From Candidatus Iainarchaeum sp. (GTDB lineage Archaea; Iainarchaeota; Iainarchaeia; Iainarchaeales; JAGVWC01): a stretch of DNA of 64,000 bases. The position numbers were made by a program, and so were the translations under genes. The notes under the pieces are model-generated. The model did no database searches and had not been told where the DNA came from. It was given only the letters and a program-made list of their open reading frames with translations. The stretch covers positions 191,211 to 255,210 of the forward strand of contig JAGVWC010000010.1 of NCBI GenBank assembly GCA_018304465.1, in the 5' to 3' direction. Of the stretch, positions 55,624 to 63,765 are shown one piece after another. Within the stretch, counting starts at the first letter, position 1, and each line of letters starts with the position of its first letter.

Positions 55624-56478
55624 TCACGGAAAAGAATTTGCATGAACTGACTTTGGAAATAAGTTGATTCCTTCGGTTCGCAGTTGTTCCGCCAAAATAG
55701 GATTCCGTGTAATAACCATTTTGATCGAGACGTTTTCCATGTAAAGCGAATAGACTTTTGCCATGTCGAACTGTTCCATTGATTTTGTTTTTTCAAACAA
55801 CGCATTTAATCGTTGTTTAAACTCCGTTGGATAAAAAATTTGAGCCACATAATCCCCTTCAATCACCAAATCACCGTCCGCCGGATAAGTGACCTGATGA
55901 ATGGATTGCTTGCCCATCTTTTGGGTAAACGTATTCCCAAACTGGTCCAACACCCCAGCACCATGATACAACCCATAATAGGGAACTTGAAAAATTTTTT
56001 TCACTTGCTCCAAATCGCTTGGATCCAAACCCACCGGAAGCCAAGGATGACCCAACAGGCAAACACGAGATTTTTTATCCGGATTAGGAAATTGATCATT
56101 AAAGACCCAAATAACAAAACGAATTAACTCAACCATACTATGGAATTCCAAATTCAGCACCTCTTTTTGCAACCAATCGGAAGGCAAAGAATAATTGGAA
56201 TAGGATTGTAGACGCGCACTAAACGCCTTTACATTTAATATCCACTCAGCACTTAACGAAAATTTCGACCCGTTTTTGACAACGACCCGCTCACCCTCCA
56301 AACTATGAAGCATTTTATGAACCGCTTGGTAGGAAGCTGAAATGGCATATTCTTTTTTGATATCCGAAAATATTTCCTTCAAACTCAAAGGATGCCGAAC
56401 GCTAAGTAAACTAATAATCGCGTCTTTTGTTGAAAGTGTTTTTTTCCCAAAACCTGGCAGAACAATCGAAAGAGCCAT
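55624..56478 (-). CDS. Winged-helix regulator, paralogue A of three
   Basis: 284 residues from ATG at 56478 (MALSIVLPGFGKKTLSTKDA), chosen because it aligns with the paralogue start at 62793 (MGVLPILLGKSSTRDQ); the track ORF adds 20 hydrophobic residues. The winged helix is SLKEIFSDIKKEYAISASYQAVHKMLHSLEGERVV (motifs). The C-terminal domain has LLGHPWLPVGLDPSDLEQVKKIF and VITRNPILAEQL, matching equivalents in the genes at 61948 and 62847. No kinase or ligand motif is obvious. Divergent from deoxyhypusine synthase. Confidence 0.7.
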   Translation of the reverse strand: MALSIVLPGFGKKTLSTKDAIISLLSVRHPLSLKEIFSDIKKEYAISASYQAVHKMLHSLEGERVVVKNGSKFSLSAEWILNVKAFSARLQSYSNYSLPSDWLQKEVLNLEFHSMVELIRFVIWVFNDQFPNPDKKSRVCLLGHPWLPVGLDPSDLEQVKKIFQVPYYGLYHGAGVLDQFGNTFTQKMGKQSIHQVTYPADGDLVIEGDYVAQIFYPTEFKQRLNALFEKTKSMEQFDMAKVYSLYMENVSIKMVITRNPILAEQLRTEGINLFPKSVHANSFP

Positions 56479-56572
56479 CCAAATCACTACGTATAGAACA
56501 TACAAAACATCGATAACCGGATTTATAAACATAACCAAGTAAAAAGTAGATAAAACTCAGATTCTGATTTAC

Positions 56573-57580
56573 GTGGCCAAAAAAACCGTAAAAGATGCCT
56601 ATGAAAGCATCTTCAAAAAAAGCGTCAAAGCCAGCGGAATATCCGTCAAAGGACTTGATTTTAACCAAGAAGTCACCTTGGAAAAACTGATTAACGCGCT
56701 TGGAACCAGCGGATTCCAAGCCACGCATTTAAGCCGCGCCATCGAAATCGTCAAAAAAATGCGCAAAGACAAAGTAACGATTTTCTTAGGATATACCTCC
56801 AACCAAGTATCCAGCGGAAACCGCGACATCATCCGCTATCTGGTTCAACACAAACTCGTGGACTGCTTGGTCAGCACCGCCGGCGGAATCGAAGAAGACT
56901 TCATCAAAACCCACGCTCCGTTTTTCATTTCCGATTTTCGACTCGACGGCGCGAAACTACGCGAAAAAGGAATCAACCGCATCGGAAACCTGCTCGCACC
57001 CAACGAGCGCTACATCTGGTTCGAAAAATTCTTCCAACCGATCCTCCAAGAACTGCTTGACGAACAACTCAACACCGGACACATTTTTTCCCCCAGCGAA
57101 ATCATCGACAAAATGGGAGAAAAAATCAACCACGAAGAATCAATTTATTACTGGGCCCACCAAAACAAAATCCCGGTTTTCTCTCCAGCATTCATGGACG
57201 GAGCCATCGGCGACAACTGCTACTTTTTCAACTACAACAAACAAAAAAAATTATTCATCGACCAAATCGCAGACCATCACCGCCTGATCGAAAAAACACT
57301 CGACTCCAAAGAAACCGGACTCATCATACTAGGCGCCGGCCTCGTCAAACACACCCTGCTAAACGCCAACATGTACCGCGAAGGCGCCAAATACACCGTC
57401 TACATGAACACCTCCAGCGAATACGACGGAAGCGACAGCGGCGCCGAACCCGAAGAAGCCAAAAGCTGGGGCAAAATCGCAGCAGACGCCAACACGGTAA
57501 AAGTAGTTGGGGACACGACAGTGTTGTTTCCCTTAGTGGTAACAGTTGCATTAAGGCACTTTCAAAAAGCAAAAAAATAG
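56573..57580 (+). CDS. dys: Deoxyhypusine synthase
   Basis: 335 residues, GTG start. It transfers the aminobutyl group of spermidine to a lysine of aIF5A, first step of hypusine formation. NAD-binding and active-site motifs: TIFLGYTSNQVSSGNRDIIRYLV, CLVSTAGGIEEDFIK, IPVFSPAFMDGAIGD, LGAGLVKHTLLNANMYREGA (the lysine in GLVKH is the catalytic residue) and TSSEYDGSDSGAEPEEAKSWGKI. Complete. aIF5A itself is not in the window. Confidence 0.96.
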   Translation: MAKKTVKDAYESIFKKSVKASGISVKGLDFNQEVTLEKLINALGTSGFQATHLSRAIEIVKKMRKDKVTIFLGYTSNQVSSGNRDIIRYLVQHKLVDCLVSTAGGIEEDFIKTHAPFFISDFRLDGAKLREKGINRIGNLLAPNERYIWFEKFFQPILQELLDEQLNTGHIFSPSEIIDKMGEKINHEESIYYWAHQNKIPVFSPAFMDGAIGDNCYFFNYNKQKKLFIDQIADHHRLIEKTLDSKETGLIILGAGLVKHTLLNANMYREGAKYTVYMNTSSEYDGSDSGAEPEEAKSWGKIAADANTVKVVGDTTVLFPLVVTVALRHFQKAKK

Positions 57581-57594
57581 TGTAGGATAGTTAT

Positions 57595-58287
57595 TCAAAA
57601 ATCCAGTAAACCACGTATATCAGTTTTATTTTTGACTATTGGCCATTTTCTTTGTTCAGCAATTTCAGAAAGTTTTTTGTCGGGGTTCACAGTAACTGGA
57701 TGTCCCACATGTTCTAAAACAGGAAGATCTTGTGAGGTATCTCCAAACCCAAACGAAGATTCTATGTCAATATTATACTTTTTTATCAAAGCATAGAACA
57801 AAGTTTCTTTATTTTCACGAATTACTAGATTCGTTTTGACATTCCCCGAATAAACACCATCAACAATCTCGCATTCTGTCCCATATAAATCATCAAAGCC
57901 CAAGTATTTCAATTGTTTTATTACTTCGATAGGGGAACCGCTCATTGCAAGGACCAAATAACCTTTTTGTTTCATTAGTTTTACAAGTTGTTTTGAGTGT
58001 TCAAAAATATTTTTTTTGTATATAGCCATGAATGCTGCCCCCAATTTTTCAACTTTTTGGTGATCGCATCCTTTTAACCCTCTCGCAAACACTTGCGGGA
58101 GTTCGGTTGCAACTTCAGCAGCACTTTTTGTTCCTTTAATATATTCTGATAAAAGAAGTTGTATTTTTTTATTGGATTCGGAGCCTATGCACCCTTGTTG
58201 GTCCAAATACTTTGGAAATTCACAAATGATAAAACCTTTAACAAGTACACCATCAATGTCAAATATTGCTGCTTTTTGCGCATGCAT
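57595..58287 (-). CDS. HAD-superfamily phosphatase (SerB-like)
   Basis: 230 residues. HAD motif I is AIFDIDGVLV with the nucleophile and acid aspartates. Motif II is LAMSGSPIEVIKQL. Motif III is the lysine around NKETLF, and motif IV is GFGDTSQDLPVLEHVGHPVTVNPDKKL. The helical cap between motifs I and II (about 20-85) fits HAD-IB phosphoserine phosphatase-type enzymes. Substrate unknown. It ends the KaiC-V4R-GGGPS operon after a 25-nt gap. Confidence 0.88.
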   Translation of the reverse strand: MHAQKAAIFDIDGVLVKGFIICEFPKYLDQQGCIGSESNKKIQLLLSEYIKGTKSAAEVATELPQVFARGLKGCDHQKVEKLGAAFMAIYKKNIFEHSKQLVKLMKQKGYLVLAMSGSPIEVIKQLKYLGFDDLYGTECEIVDGVYSGNVKTNLVIRENKETLFYALIKKYNIDIESSFGFGDTSQDLPVLEHVGHPVTVNPDKKLSEIAEQRKWPIVKNKTDIRGLLDF

Positions 58288-58312
58288 ACAAAAGTTCTCC
58301 TGTAAAATAATG

Positions 58313-59092
58313 TTAAAATATCTTGCCAGGATATTTATTTGCCAGAGAAACCATTTTTTTCAAGGTTTCAATACCTTTTGGTTCTTCAATGAGTTTACCA
58401 ACATGAATAGCGTCAGCCTTATGTTTAAACATAAGATCAGCATCTTCAGGCGTTAAAATGCCACTAGTTGGAATAATAAATAAATTCGTCTTTCTTGCCA
58501 ATAATTCAACATGTGTTGCTGGCGGCCCAAGTTCGCTACCGGATCCACCAGCCATGATATATATTCGCATACCTAAATATTGGGCTGCTAAAGCGACAGA
58601 TAAACTAATTTCGGGTTTTTCTCTTGGAATTGGAACGGCGCGTGCCAGCCAGTTAGCTGTTCGCATTGACCCCCGATCATCAAATACATACGCAGTAGGA
58701 ATTGGTTCAAGAGTATTAGGCGTAACAGCAACTGAGTTCATTACCAACACATCACGCAAGAAAAATGGATTTTCTGAGTTCAAAACAGACATCCAATAAA
58801 TTGCGGTTTTCCCTTCGTGGCCATTTAAAAAACACACTGCACTATTAGTCGGATAGGTTACTGTAGAAAAGTTATAATCCTTTACAGCCATATCTTGCAC
58901 TATTTGTAATTTTTGTGGAGTGATAATGCTTCCGCCAAGCGCAATATGTTGAATACCCAAATCAGAGATCGCTTGAAAAATTTTTGAAATTACTTCTACA
59001 GGAAGTTTGTCAGGATCTATTTGTGGGATCACTAGCGGGTGATCCTCTCGAAGAGAATAGATTTTTTTTTCTACTTTTCCAAGGCGTTCCAT
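58313..59092 (-). CDS. Geranylgeranylglyceryl phosphate synthase-like protein
   Basis: 259 residues, a TIM-barrel prenyltransferase that would join glycerol-1-phosphate and a C20 (or other) prenyl diphosphate, the first committed step to archaeal ether lipids. Motifs: PQIDPDKLPVEVISKIF, HIALGGSIIT, YWMSVLNSENPFFL, TAYVFDDRGSMR, VPIPREKPEISLSVALAAQYLGMR (motifs), GGSGSELGPPATHVELLA and ADAIHVGKLIEE, matching the order of GGGPS phosphate-binding loops. It is 3 nt after the V4R-like gene, an unexpected neighbourhood for a lipid enzyme. Clearly AT-richer than core genes. Confidence 0.85.
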   Translation of the reverse strand: MERLGKVEKKIYSLREDHPLVIPQIDPDKLPVEVISKIFQAISDLGIQHIALGGSIITPQKLQIVQDMAVKDYNFSTVTYPTNSAVCFLNGHEGKTAIYWMSVLNSENPFFLRDVLVMNSVAVTPNTLEPIPTAYVFDDRGSMRTANWLARAVPIPREKPEISLSVALAAQYLGMRIYIMAGGSGSELGPPATHVELLARKTNLFIIPTSGILTPEDADLMFKHKADAIHVGKLIEEPKGIETLKKMVSLANKYPGKIF

Positions 59093-59095
59093 TGT

Positions 59096-60244
59096 TTACT
59101 CAGCCCCTTCAAATAATAGCGCAAGATGACCTTTGGATACATCGACTTTAGGCTTTTTTAAGATAATCTCTTTCCCATACACTCTAGAACATAGACCAGA
59201 TAAAAATCCGCCGATCATTAAGAAGTCAATTTCTTTATAAAATTTAGTCCAAGGAAAATAATTAATGATAACTTTTAATTTTTCTCCGCTTGAAAGAACT
59301 AAAACTTCGCCCCAGCCCAAAGCCGAAAGTAACTCCATTACTTCAAGCAATCTTCTTTTATCAATTTCAGGAAATAACTCTTGACCTATCCGAAACGCAC
59401 AATCAAAAAGGATTTTTTTCATTTTTTCATTTTTCATTCCTTTTTCTAGCAGGTACATCCCGCTGACTTCCATTAAGAAAAAACGCTCCTTTTGTTTGTA
59501 TACAATGATGCCTTCAGAATATGAAAACAATTTGGCGTTAAGATATGATTCAAAGGATTTTTTATATTGAATGTCCACTTCAGTATTAAAACTTCGATAA
59601 GTTGAAGCGTCCTCTAATAGATCATCTACTTGAGTTTCACTATATACTTGTTCTTTGAATTGCTTTGAAAGAACATCGACAGGAGCACAGGTCACCTTAC
59701 AAAACTGATCAGACCCTTTGAACAAACTATCATACATATGACCTTCAATTTTTATGTCTTGCAGTATCCACGCGATAATTCCTGCTGCACCGGCAGTAGC
59801 AAGAAAAAAATCATACCCTAACTTTCTACACACAACAAAATTTTTCAGTTCATATTTCACAGTCTTATTTTTTACATCAGTCTCTTGCGAGATATTGCTC
59901 GCATAGGTGCCTTCGACAAATTTACTCGCAATCATCACCCAATCTTTTACTGCCTCGCCAGGGTGATCTTTAATATTTTCAAACCGCCCATTCAATGCAA
60001 AGCTATACCCAAACCGTTTGCCGATGGAATATAATGTTTGCTCACCTTCAGCCCCAAACTCAGTAACTAATTGCTTTTCAAGAGCAACAAAAAAACTTTC
60101 AGGGAGCAGAAGTTGTCGCAAGTTTACAGTGGTTTTTCCAGAGATTTTAAAATCTACAAAGCCAGGCCTATCAAAAATCAATGCCCGGGGGATTACAAAG
60201 CGTTTAACGTACAATCTAACAACGCTATCTTTTACATCCACCAT
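59096..60244 (-). CDS. V4R-like sensor protein (two possible V4R modules)
   Basis: 382 residues. The first part (about 1-75) is a strand-rich domain. Residues about 85-200 resemble V4R (4-vinyl reductase/small-molecule-binding) domains: GYSFALNGRFENI, VRKLGYDFFLATAGAAGIIAWILQD and CKVTCAPVDVLSKQF, with paired Cys. A second copy may lie at 275-382, ending MIGGFLSGLCSRVYGKEIILKKPKV and KGHLALLFEG. V4R domains bind small molecules and often occur in regulatory proteins. It lies 2 nt after the KaiC-like gene stop, so the two are probably functionally linked. Confidence 0.65.
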   Translation of the reverse strand: MVDVKDSVVRLYVKRFVIPRALIFDRPGFVDFKISGKTTVNLRQLLLPESFFVALEKQLVTEFGAEGEQTLYSIGKRFGYSFALNGRFENIKDHPGEAVKDWVMIASKFVEGTYASNISQETDVKNKTVKYELKNFVVCRKLGYDFFLATAGAAGIIAWILQDIKIEGHMYDSLFKGSDQFCKVTCAPVDVLSKQFKEQVYSETQVDDLLEDASTYRSFNTEVDIQYKKSFESYLNAKLFSYSEGIIVYKQKERFFLMEVSGMYLLEKGMKNEKMKKILFDCAFRIGQELFPEIDKRRLLEVMELLSALGWGEVLVLSSGEKLKVIINYFPWTKFYKEIDFLMIGGFLSGLCSRVYGKEIILKKPKVDVSKGHLALLFEGAE

Positions 60245-60246
60245 GT

Positions 60247-60993
60247 TTATCCGCCTGCTTCGATAACAATGCCTTTTGCAGTAATATTATATGTTCGTGG
60301 ACCGCCACGAATATCAGTTTTTCGCATTTTTCGAACTTCCAAGTTTCTATTCAAACTATCCCCAATCGAAACATGTTTGAGTAAAACTACACCGTCACAT
60401 AAAAATTCACTAATTGTGTCCCGGCTCAAAAAATTTGTGGATTCAGGTAACTCAGAAATGATTATTGATGTTGCTTTTTGATTTTTTAGTGCTTCAAGCA
60501 TATCCACTATTGCTTTTCGAGTAGCAACTTCAGGCCCAAGCTGGAAAGAGAATTGGCTTTTTTGCATTCCCATTTTTTCTAAGATCTCAATATATGCAAT
60601 CGTTTCTGCATAAATCCCATATGTCGAAATAGAATCCAAGACAATTCTATCCGGTTTAAACTCTTGGATTAATGCCTTAATTTCTTGTAATACCGCAGAG
60701 AAAATCATTTTGTTTGGAGTGTAAGTTACAACTTTCAATTTTTTTTCTTTTTCAAGTTTAAGCAAATCCCACCCCAATTCGTTTGATTGATCAATAATAT
60801 CTTCTCTAATCTGTTCAAAACTAATCAAAAGCCCACGTTCATTATACTGCTTCACTCCATTTACAAGGTATTGAGTAGCGAAGATGGTCTTTCCAGATCC
60901 TGTTAACCCTGACAGCAATACCAGATTCCCTTTTGGAAATCCCCCATTAATGAGTTCATCAAAACCAGATATCCCTGTTTTAACTCGTAACAT
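60247..60993 (-). CDS. KaiC-like RecA-superfamily ATPase (A)
   Basis: 248 residues, a single KaiC domain: KTGISGFDELINGGFPKGNLVLLSGLTGSGKTIFATQYL (Walker A GLTGSGKT), FEQIREDIIDQSNELGWDL, Walker B RIVLDSIST, and the C-terminal VRKMRKTDIRGGPRTYNITAKGIVI. Archaeal KaiC-like proteins act as signalling ATPases with protein partners. It is the first gene of an operon with V4R-like, GGGPS-like and HAD genes. A TATA-like CTTTAA lies about 26 nt upstream of the start. Confidence 0.93.
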   Translation of the reverse strand: MLRVKTGISGFDELINGGFPKGNLVLLSGLTGSGKTIFATQYLVNGVKQYNERGLLISFEQIREDIIDQSNELGWDLLKLEKEKKLKVVTYTPNKMIFSAVLQEIKALIQEFKPDRIVLDSISTYGIYAETIAYIEILEKMGMQKSQFSFQLGPEVATRKAIVDMLEALKNQKATSIIISELPESTNFLSRDTISEFLCDGVVLLKHVSIGDSLNRNLEVRKMRKTDIRGGPRTYNITAKGIVIEAGG

Positions 60994-61085
60994 TCAACAT
61001 CAGACTCGGCCGCGCTTTAAGATGTATTTAATGGCTTTAAACACCTATTTAAACAATGCTGTTAATCAAAAATCAGTTTATCACG

Positions 61086-61844
61086 TTAGAGCGCCAAATC
61101 ATCTATCTTAATTGTAATTCCTTTTGGCGACATCTCGTACCGTAGCGAGCCTTTTTCGTGATCAGTGTACCGCATTTTTCGGATTCGAACACTGCGAAAC
61201 ACCGAAGAACCGACACCCAAATAACTTAACACAATCACGCCATCCGCAATAAACTCGGACACGCCATCCGCACTGAGTCGCGCGGCTTCTTCAAACAATT
61301 CCGACGTCAACATCGTGGTAACTCCGTAGGCTCGAAGCGACGACAACAACCGATACAAAATCTGTTTCGCGATCAATTGTTCGGTTCGCGGAATCGGAGA
61401 AACCGTTTCGGCAATCTGAACCATTGAAAACGCATCGTGTTCCGCCAAACCCCCGACAATCATGGCATCCGTCAAGGTAGACATGGAATCCACCACAATG
61501 CGTTTGGGTTTGAATTCTTTTAGAATCAGATCAAGACGTTTGAGAAAATTATCCCCGCCGGTAATATCATAAAAAACAACCTTGATCAAGCCCCGCTTGA
61601 TCAAACTTTCCAAATCCCAACCAAAACCGAGACCTTGCTTGATCAATTCGGATTCTGTTTGCTCCGTAGAAATGTATACTCCGCGCTCATTGTTTTGCGC
61701 GCCGTGGACCAAAAATTGCATGCAAAAAGTCGATTTTCCGGTTCCGGCGCCGCCTGAAATCAAAACCATGTTGCCTTCGGGAAGACCCCCTTGCAACGCT
61801 TTATCCAATCCTTCGATTCCAGTTTTGGTTCGTGAAACAGCCAC
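61086..61844 (-). CDS. KaiC-like RecA-superfamily ATPase (B)
   Basis: 252 residues from GTG at 61844, where a TAGGTG site precedes; the track ORF adds 34 residues. Motifs: TKTGIEGLDKALQGGLPEGNMVLISGGAGTGKSTFCMQFL (Walker A GGAGTGKS), STEQTESELIKQGLGFGWDL, Walker B RIVVDSMST, and VRIRKMRYTDHEKGSLRYEMSPKGITI. It parallels KaiC A but with the regular strand composition of the core genes. It is encoded between KaiC A and the winged-helix paralogues, so all may be one regulatory neighbourhood. Confidence 0.93.
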   Translation of the reverse strand: MAVSRTKTGIEGLDKALQGGLPEGNMVLISGGAGTGKSTFCMQFLVHGAQNNERGVYISTEQTESELIKQGLGFGWDLESLIKRGLIKVVFYDITGGDNFLKRLDLILKEFKPKRIVVDSMSTLTDAMIVGGLAEHDAFSMVQIAETVSPIPRTEQLIAKQILYRLLSSLRAYGVTTMLTSELFEEAARLSADGVSEFIADGVIVLSYLGVGSSVFRSVRIRKMRYTDHEKGSLRYEMSPKGITIKIDDLAL

Positions 61845-61947
61845 GAAAACACACCTAATAGCCCATTGGCTGACAAGATAACACCTTCGAGGTTTAAAAA
61901 CCTTATTGGTAGGCGGATTTGAAGAAAAAGAAAGAATTACTAGCATG

Positions 61948-62793
61948 TCAGGAATGGGCGTAAAGAGAATTTATCTGGTCAAACGCCATCTTTGCCATTT
62001 GCGGATTTCGATAAACCCGGACTTTAATGGAGACACTAAGTGGCTTTTTAGCTAAAAATCGGGCGTAATGCAAAAAAACATCCAACAAGTTATTCGTCTT
62101 ATCATATAGTGATTCTAGCCAGCGTCTGGAGTCCGAAGAAAAATCCACTTCCCAGTAATATGAACCAATTACTCCGAAATCTTTTTCAAAATTTCCGGAA
62201 GGATTGATCCGCACGGAAAAACCTGCATCAGAATACATTTTTTGCGCCCAACGATTAAAGTTAGTGTCTCGCGTAATCACCACGCAAATCTGTCCAGGAG
62301 TTGCATCAGACATTTTTTTTAACAAAGAAAAATCAGAAAAACGAAACGACAAAGGAAACCACGCATTTCGAATCAACGCCATTGTCTTGTCGCCTTTTCG
62401 AACTGATTTTCCAAGTGTGACGAAAATTTTTGCCATTCCAACGCAAAACTCACTTATATCAGAGAATTCAAGAATCGTATCAGAGCCAAAAGAGATGGGA
62501 ACACGCCTTGATTTAGAGCGTCGGAACTCCGAGTCTAACTCGCGTGAAAAATTTTTCAAGCTCAAAACCCACTGGGGATTCAACTCGAATTTTTTTTGTT
62601 TTGAAACCAGAACATCTTCCGCTTCAAGAGAAACCAACATTTTGTGCACGGCTTGGTACGACACGCGATCTACTAGCGTCCAATCCATTTTTTCAAAAAC
62701 GCCTTTTGCAGAAAGCGGGCCCTGCTGGCCAAGAATCAAAATAATTTGATCACGTGTGGAAGACTTTCCTAAAAGAATTGGCAATACCCCCAT
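61948..62793 (-). CDS. Winged-helix regulator, paralogue B
   Basis: 281 residues from ATG at 62793, which lies about 27 nt from a TATA-like element shared with the next gene. Winged helix: QGPLSAKGVFEKMDWTLVDRVSYQAVHKMLVSLEAEDVLVSKQ (motifs). The C-terminal domain has RNAWFPLSFRFSDFSLLKKM and VYRNPQMAKMAFDQI. These align with paralogue A (HPWLPVGLDPSDLEQVKKI) and C (LWPLRFSFSDFELLKEM). Probably a DNA-binding protein sensing a ligand through a shared domain. Confidence 0.75.
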   Translation of the reverse strand: MGVLPILLGKSSTRDQIILILGQQGPLSAKGVFEKMDWTLVDRVSYQAVHKMLVSLEAEDVLVSKQKKFELNPQWVLSLKNFSRELDSEFRRSKSRRVPISFGSDTILEFSDISEFCVGMAKIFVTLGKSVRKGDKTMALIRNAWFPLSFRFSDFSLLKKMSDATPGQICVVITRDTNFNRWAQKMYSDAGFSVRINPSGNFEKDFGVIGSYYWEVDFSSDSRRWLESLYDKTNNLLDVFLHYARFLAKKPLSVSIKVRVYRNPQMAKMAFDQINSLYAHS

Positions 62794-62813
62794 AGATAAC
62801 CCACTACATAACA

Positions 62814-62825
62814 AGTATTTTAGAA
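62814..62825. promoter_or_regulatory. Shared TATA-like element for divergent regulators
   Basis: AGTATTTTAGAA is centred at about 62820, 27 nt from the ATG at 62793 (minus) and 27 nt from the ATG at 62847 (plus). The geometry fits one TATA-like element driving two leaderless, divergent transcripts of paralogous genes. Confidence 0.5.
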
Positions 62826-62846
62826 CTAACGGATAAAAGAGTACCT

Positions 62847-63698
62847 ATGCAAGAATTCTGGTCCATTCCGGCGGCTCACGGCAACACCACTGTCAAAGAC
62901 TGGACCATCCGGATTCTCACCCAAGAATGGCCGCTGTCGTTAAAACAAATTACGGAGCGCGTCCAACAGCAATCCGGAAAAACCGTTTCTCAACAAGCCG
63001 TGTTCAAAACGCTTCAAGATTTGGTTCGACAAAAAGTCGTTGAAAAACACGACAAGAGTTACGCATTAAACAAAGAATGGATCACGCACCTCGCGAAATC
63101 CGTTCAAGATCTCCAGACCACGTATGAAAACCACGCTGGCCAATTGCCCGCACTCGGAAAACTTGACACCAAAACCGTAATCGAATTTCATGATCCAAGC
63201 GCCGTCGCGGTCACCGTCGCCCAGATTCTGGCCTCGCGCGTACTCACCCAAGGAAAACCGGAACCGTTTTATGGAATCAAACGACACGGCTTGTGGCCGC
63301 TTCGATTCAGCTTTTCCGACTTCGAACTCTTAAAAGAAATGACCAAATCCATTCCGTGTTATTGCGCCGTAATCGGAAATGACCCCTTTGACCGATGGGT
63401 GGTTGAACAATACCTTAAAGGCGGATTCAAAAAATCCAAAACCGGCGCCAAAGCCGAATTCAAAGAATGGGACATCATGGCCCACGGAGAATACGTACTG
63501 ACCATTCAATACGCCAAAGAAACCGAACAAGCCATCGAATACCTGTTCAAACAAATCAACAACCTAAGCGAACTATTCGAAAAATTCAGCCAAGAAGAAC
63601 TGTCCAAATTCAAATTCCAAGCAACGTTAACAATCGAACGAAACCCGGACCTCGCACGGCTCATCAAAGAAAAATGCATGAAAATATTGGAAGAGTAA
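62847..63698 (+). CDS. Winged-helix regulator, paralogue C
   Basis: 283 residues. Winged helix: WPLSLKQITERVQQQSGKTVSQQAVFKTLQDLVRQKVVEK (motifs). Middle domain: RHGLWPLRFSFSDFELLKEMTK, then CAVIGNDPFDRWVVEQYLKGGF. C-terminal: IERNPDLARLIKEKCMKIL. It matches paralogues A and B in length and in these three landmarks, although overall identity is low. It is divergent from paralogue B over a 53-nt gap. Confidence 0.75.
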   Translation: MQEFWSIPAAHGNTTVKDWTIRILTQEWPLSLKQITERVQQQSGKTVSQQAVFKTLQDLVRQKVVEKHDKSYALNKEWITHLAKSVQDLQTTYENHAGQLPALGKLDTKTVIEFHDPSAVAVTVAQILASRVLTQGKPEPFYGIKRHGLWPLRFSFSDFELLKEMTKSIPCYCAVIGNDPFDRWVVEQYLKGGFKKSKTGAKAEFKEWDIMAHGEYVLTIQYAKETEQAIEYLFKQINNLSELFEKFSQEELSKFKFQATLTIERNPDLARLIKEKCMKILEE

Positions 63699-63765
63699 AA
63701 ACGAATACTGAAAGAAGAAGTACATACAAGTTCACAAAACAAAGAGATTAGCTAGTAGTTACCCG

